Source of the DNA: Megalobrama amblycephala
Taxonomy: Eukaryota; Chordata; Actinopteri; Cypriniformes; Xenocyprididae
Direction of reading: 5' to 3'
Assembly (NCBI RefSeq): GCF_018812025.1
Contig: NC_063061.1
Span: 36,200,366 to 36,264,365, forward strand
DNA: 64,000 nt
A model generated the notes under the pieces. It was not told the origin of the DNA and searched no databases. It saw nothing but the letters and a program-made list of their open reading frames with translations. Of the stretch, positions 61,725-64,000 are shown piece by piece. Position numbers and translations under genes: made by a program. The stretch's first letter is position 1, and each line of letters begins with the position of its first letter.

Positions 61725-63732
61725 GGTTAAAGATTAATCTATTAATTGATCGCTAATTTAAACAAAAATTTATGTAAATTGACATCCCTAGTTTCCAACA
61801 TTTTTATGCAAAAATCCCAAAATTGCACATATAGCTAATGTTAGCAGATTTTATTGGGGATTTTAAAATGCAAAATGTTCTTTAAATGTAATACTGAACA
61901 TTTTGGAGATTTTGTTCTGTATTTAAGTAGATTATAGAAAATAGCTTCCCTGAGGTTTTATCAAGGTGGCCGCCAATTGAAACGACTTTCCTGAAAGGGA
62001 ATTTGATAAAAACCCATTCTTACATAAATAGGCACACTGAATTTAATGTGACTAACAATTATTATACCAACTACTTACACAAAAATTAGTTTCAATTGAG
62101 GTTTAAGCATCACAATGGTTTCTTTGCCAACCTGCTAGAACTTATTTCTTGCAACAAACAACTTTAACAGCAGAAGTTACAATAGGAAGCACACAAAAAC
62201 TTAATTAAAAGACAAAAAAAAAAAAAAACATGCTGATAAACAGCAGAATATGCAAATACTTCCTGAATATATTCCAAGCAAAGATCTTAGTTTTATAGAC
62301 TGTGTGTTATGAAATAGATTTCCGTGTTAATTAATGTGTGTAAATAATTGTTTAATACGCTTTCGAATGAGCATTTCACACACTGCATGGATCTAAGAAA
62401 GAGTGACTCAGGGAAACTTTCCCAAGATGCCTTGTGCAAATCAGTTTTGCAATTCACTAGATTCAAATTCTCACCCATTTGCTTTACAAGTCAGATAATT
62501 CAAATCCTGGAGTCATGGCCATTCATTTCTGGTGAGCGATTTGCTTGTGTTGTGTTGGAGGAAAGACGATTTTACTAGAACAAGCTAAACAGAAACATGA
62601 TTGAGACTCTCAAAAACCTGAACGTGTCATCATGTGCATTATAATACACAACAGATGCTGAATTCACCAAAATAAATGAGAATTTGGTTAGAAATGTCTG
62701 ATTGACTTTTATTAGGCACATTAAGCTTTCTCGGGAGGAACATCTGAGGCTAATTTAAAACATTTACTAATCTGGAAGAAGCAATGGAAATATTAAAGAG
62801 ATCTGATTTGTAAGATTTCTTTTCTAAAGCATAAATTTCACCCTGACGGAGTCCAACACACACCACCAAAACCTCCTCACATCTTTGCATTGTGGTTCAT
62901 GCATGCACCAATGCATCTTACAAACTTTATTTTTTTAAAGTACATCATCCTGTCAGTATACCCATCAGCCCTTTCACTAGAGTGGCCACAAGAAAGTCCA
63001 ATGGAAACATCTTGAATCAGTTCGAGCCCTTGGCATGTTTACAACTCTCTGCTACTTTCTTAGACAAATATTAGCCCTTATTATGCACTAAACTGAATTT
63101 ATACTGTTGAGTGACTTAACGGGGAAACGTGACACTTGATTTGATTAAGATTAAGACAGTTGCGGTCGTTCTTTAAATAACTGTCCACTAAAAAATACTT
63201 TGACAAAAGTAAAAAAAAGTAAAAATATGTGCGCTCAGAAAAGAAGCGACATAAGGAGGTGAGCAGAAATACAAGACATTAATCAATAGATACTGGAAGC
63301 ATATCATCAGGGATTCGCTCTTTATATGCCATAATATTCATTTTCAATTTCTAGTTATTCAAAATTTCTGCTGATTGTTGCAACATTTTGATGGCTGCTT
63401 TCATTTGTAGCAGGTACAAGACCTGAGGTTTTTGGAGATAAAACATATTTTATTGGCTATCATATCAATTATAGGCCATAACATAAAATTTTTTTTTGAT
63501 TTAAGCCCTAAATGTCTATATTTAGTGGTCTTAAATTAGTAGATATGACTATGATTATTTACTCTCTGGACGTATTTAACATCATCAGATCACTGAGCTC
63601 TTTATTTGGTCAGTTCTGAAACATTTACCAACGGCAATATCGATATAATATACCACATTTTTGAGTGAAAAAGCATGCAAAATAAATAGCTACTTTTAGG
63701 AATTTTGCAACTCTAATCATTCAGCTTGTTTC
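61725..63732. other. Nothing recognised
   Basis: AT-rich DNA. A lone hAT-like end (TAGGGATGTCAATTTACATA, minus strand, near 61790) has no partner. The short open frames at 62293-62578 on both strands are mutual shadows. Confidence 0.45.
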
Positions 63733-63912
63733 ACTGTAAAAAAAATTTTGCATTTTTTGTTGAGATAACTCAAATATCCAAGTTGACTAAACATAAAATT
63801 TTAAGGCAGCACAAACACTTACTTTAAGTTAAAGCAACACATTATTATTTATTCTAATACTGAAATTTAAGTTGTGATAACCATTTGCAACAGCCATTTT
63901 TTTTACAGTGTT
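63733..63912. mobile_element. Short miniature element (CACTGTAAAAAAA ends)
   Basis: Left CACTGTAAAAAAAATTTT; right, on the minus strand, CACTGTAAAAAAAATGGC. The interior includes AAGTTGACTAAACA and TTTAAGTTAAAGCAACAC, a common fish element (from memory). Confidence 0.65.
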
Positions 63913-64000
63913 GCTTGATATTGATATTAGCGTAACATTTAAAAATCCATATCAAATTAGATATCAGACGCCCTCAGGAGAAAGAGAAAAATAAGTCATA

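Overview
The window is genomic DNA of a ray-finned fish, most likely a cyprinid. It is intron-rich and AT-rich, with vertebrate splice signals, long microsatellites and many miniature DNA transposons. This placement is inferred from gene content and repeat style, not from a database search.

Two protein-coding genes are secure, both on the minus strand and arranged in tandem. atp8b1 (phospholipid-transporting P4-ATPase, flippase) is complete at the coding level: 27 coding exons between 22089 and 49441. I traced every junction by hand. All introns are GT-AG and all phases agree, giving 3726 nt, i.e. 1241 residues plus stop, close to the 1251 residues I recall for human ATP8B1. About 3 kb downstream is the promoter of dym (dymeclin). 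Only its 5' part is here: one non-coding exon near 18.8-19.0 kb and five coding exons between 17099 and 5594, about 164 residues. The rest lies beyond the left edge. A possible terminal exon of an unrecognised minus-strand gene (56305-56433) and a possible 5' exon (60316-60620) are weaker calls.

Layout: 1-1092 pure polypurine satellite in a dym intron; 1093-17155 dym introns and exons, with many miniature elements and a miniature LTR element (9583-10729); 17156-19100 dym first intron and promoter; 19100-22088 intergenic plus atp8b1 3' UTR; 22089-49454 atp8b1; 49455-64000 upstream DNA or 5' non-coding introns of atp8b1, dense in nested transposons.

The most unusual content is the mobile DNA. 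At least eight different elements end in TTAA target duplications, most of them beginning TTAA-AGG or TTAA-AGT, which suggests a swarm of piggyBac-type non-autonomous elements. Several are nested in one another. The clearest structure is a three-level nest of hAT-type elements (57523-59743), each with a perfect 8-bp target duplication, sitting in a ~48-bp minisatellite. A Tc1 transposase pseudogene carries an inserted LINE endonuclease fragment. atp8b1 introns hold a 1.9-kb CATC satellite, a 1-kb palindromic array, a long TA/TTTTA array and one degenerate satellite that recurs in three different introns. No rRNA, tRNA or CRISPR array was seen.
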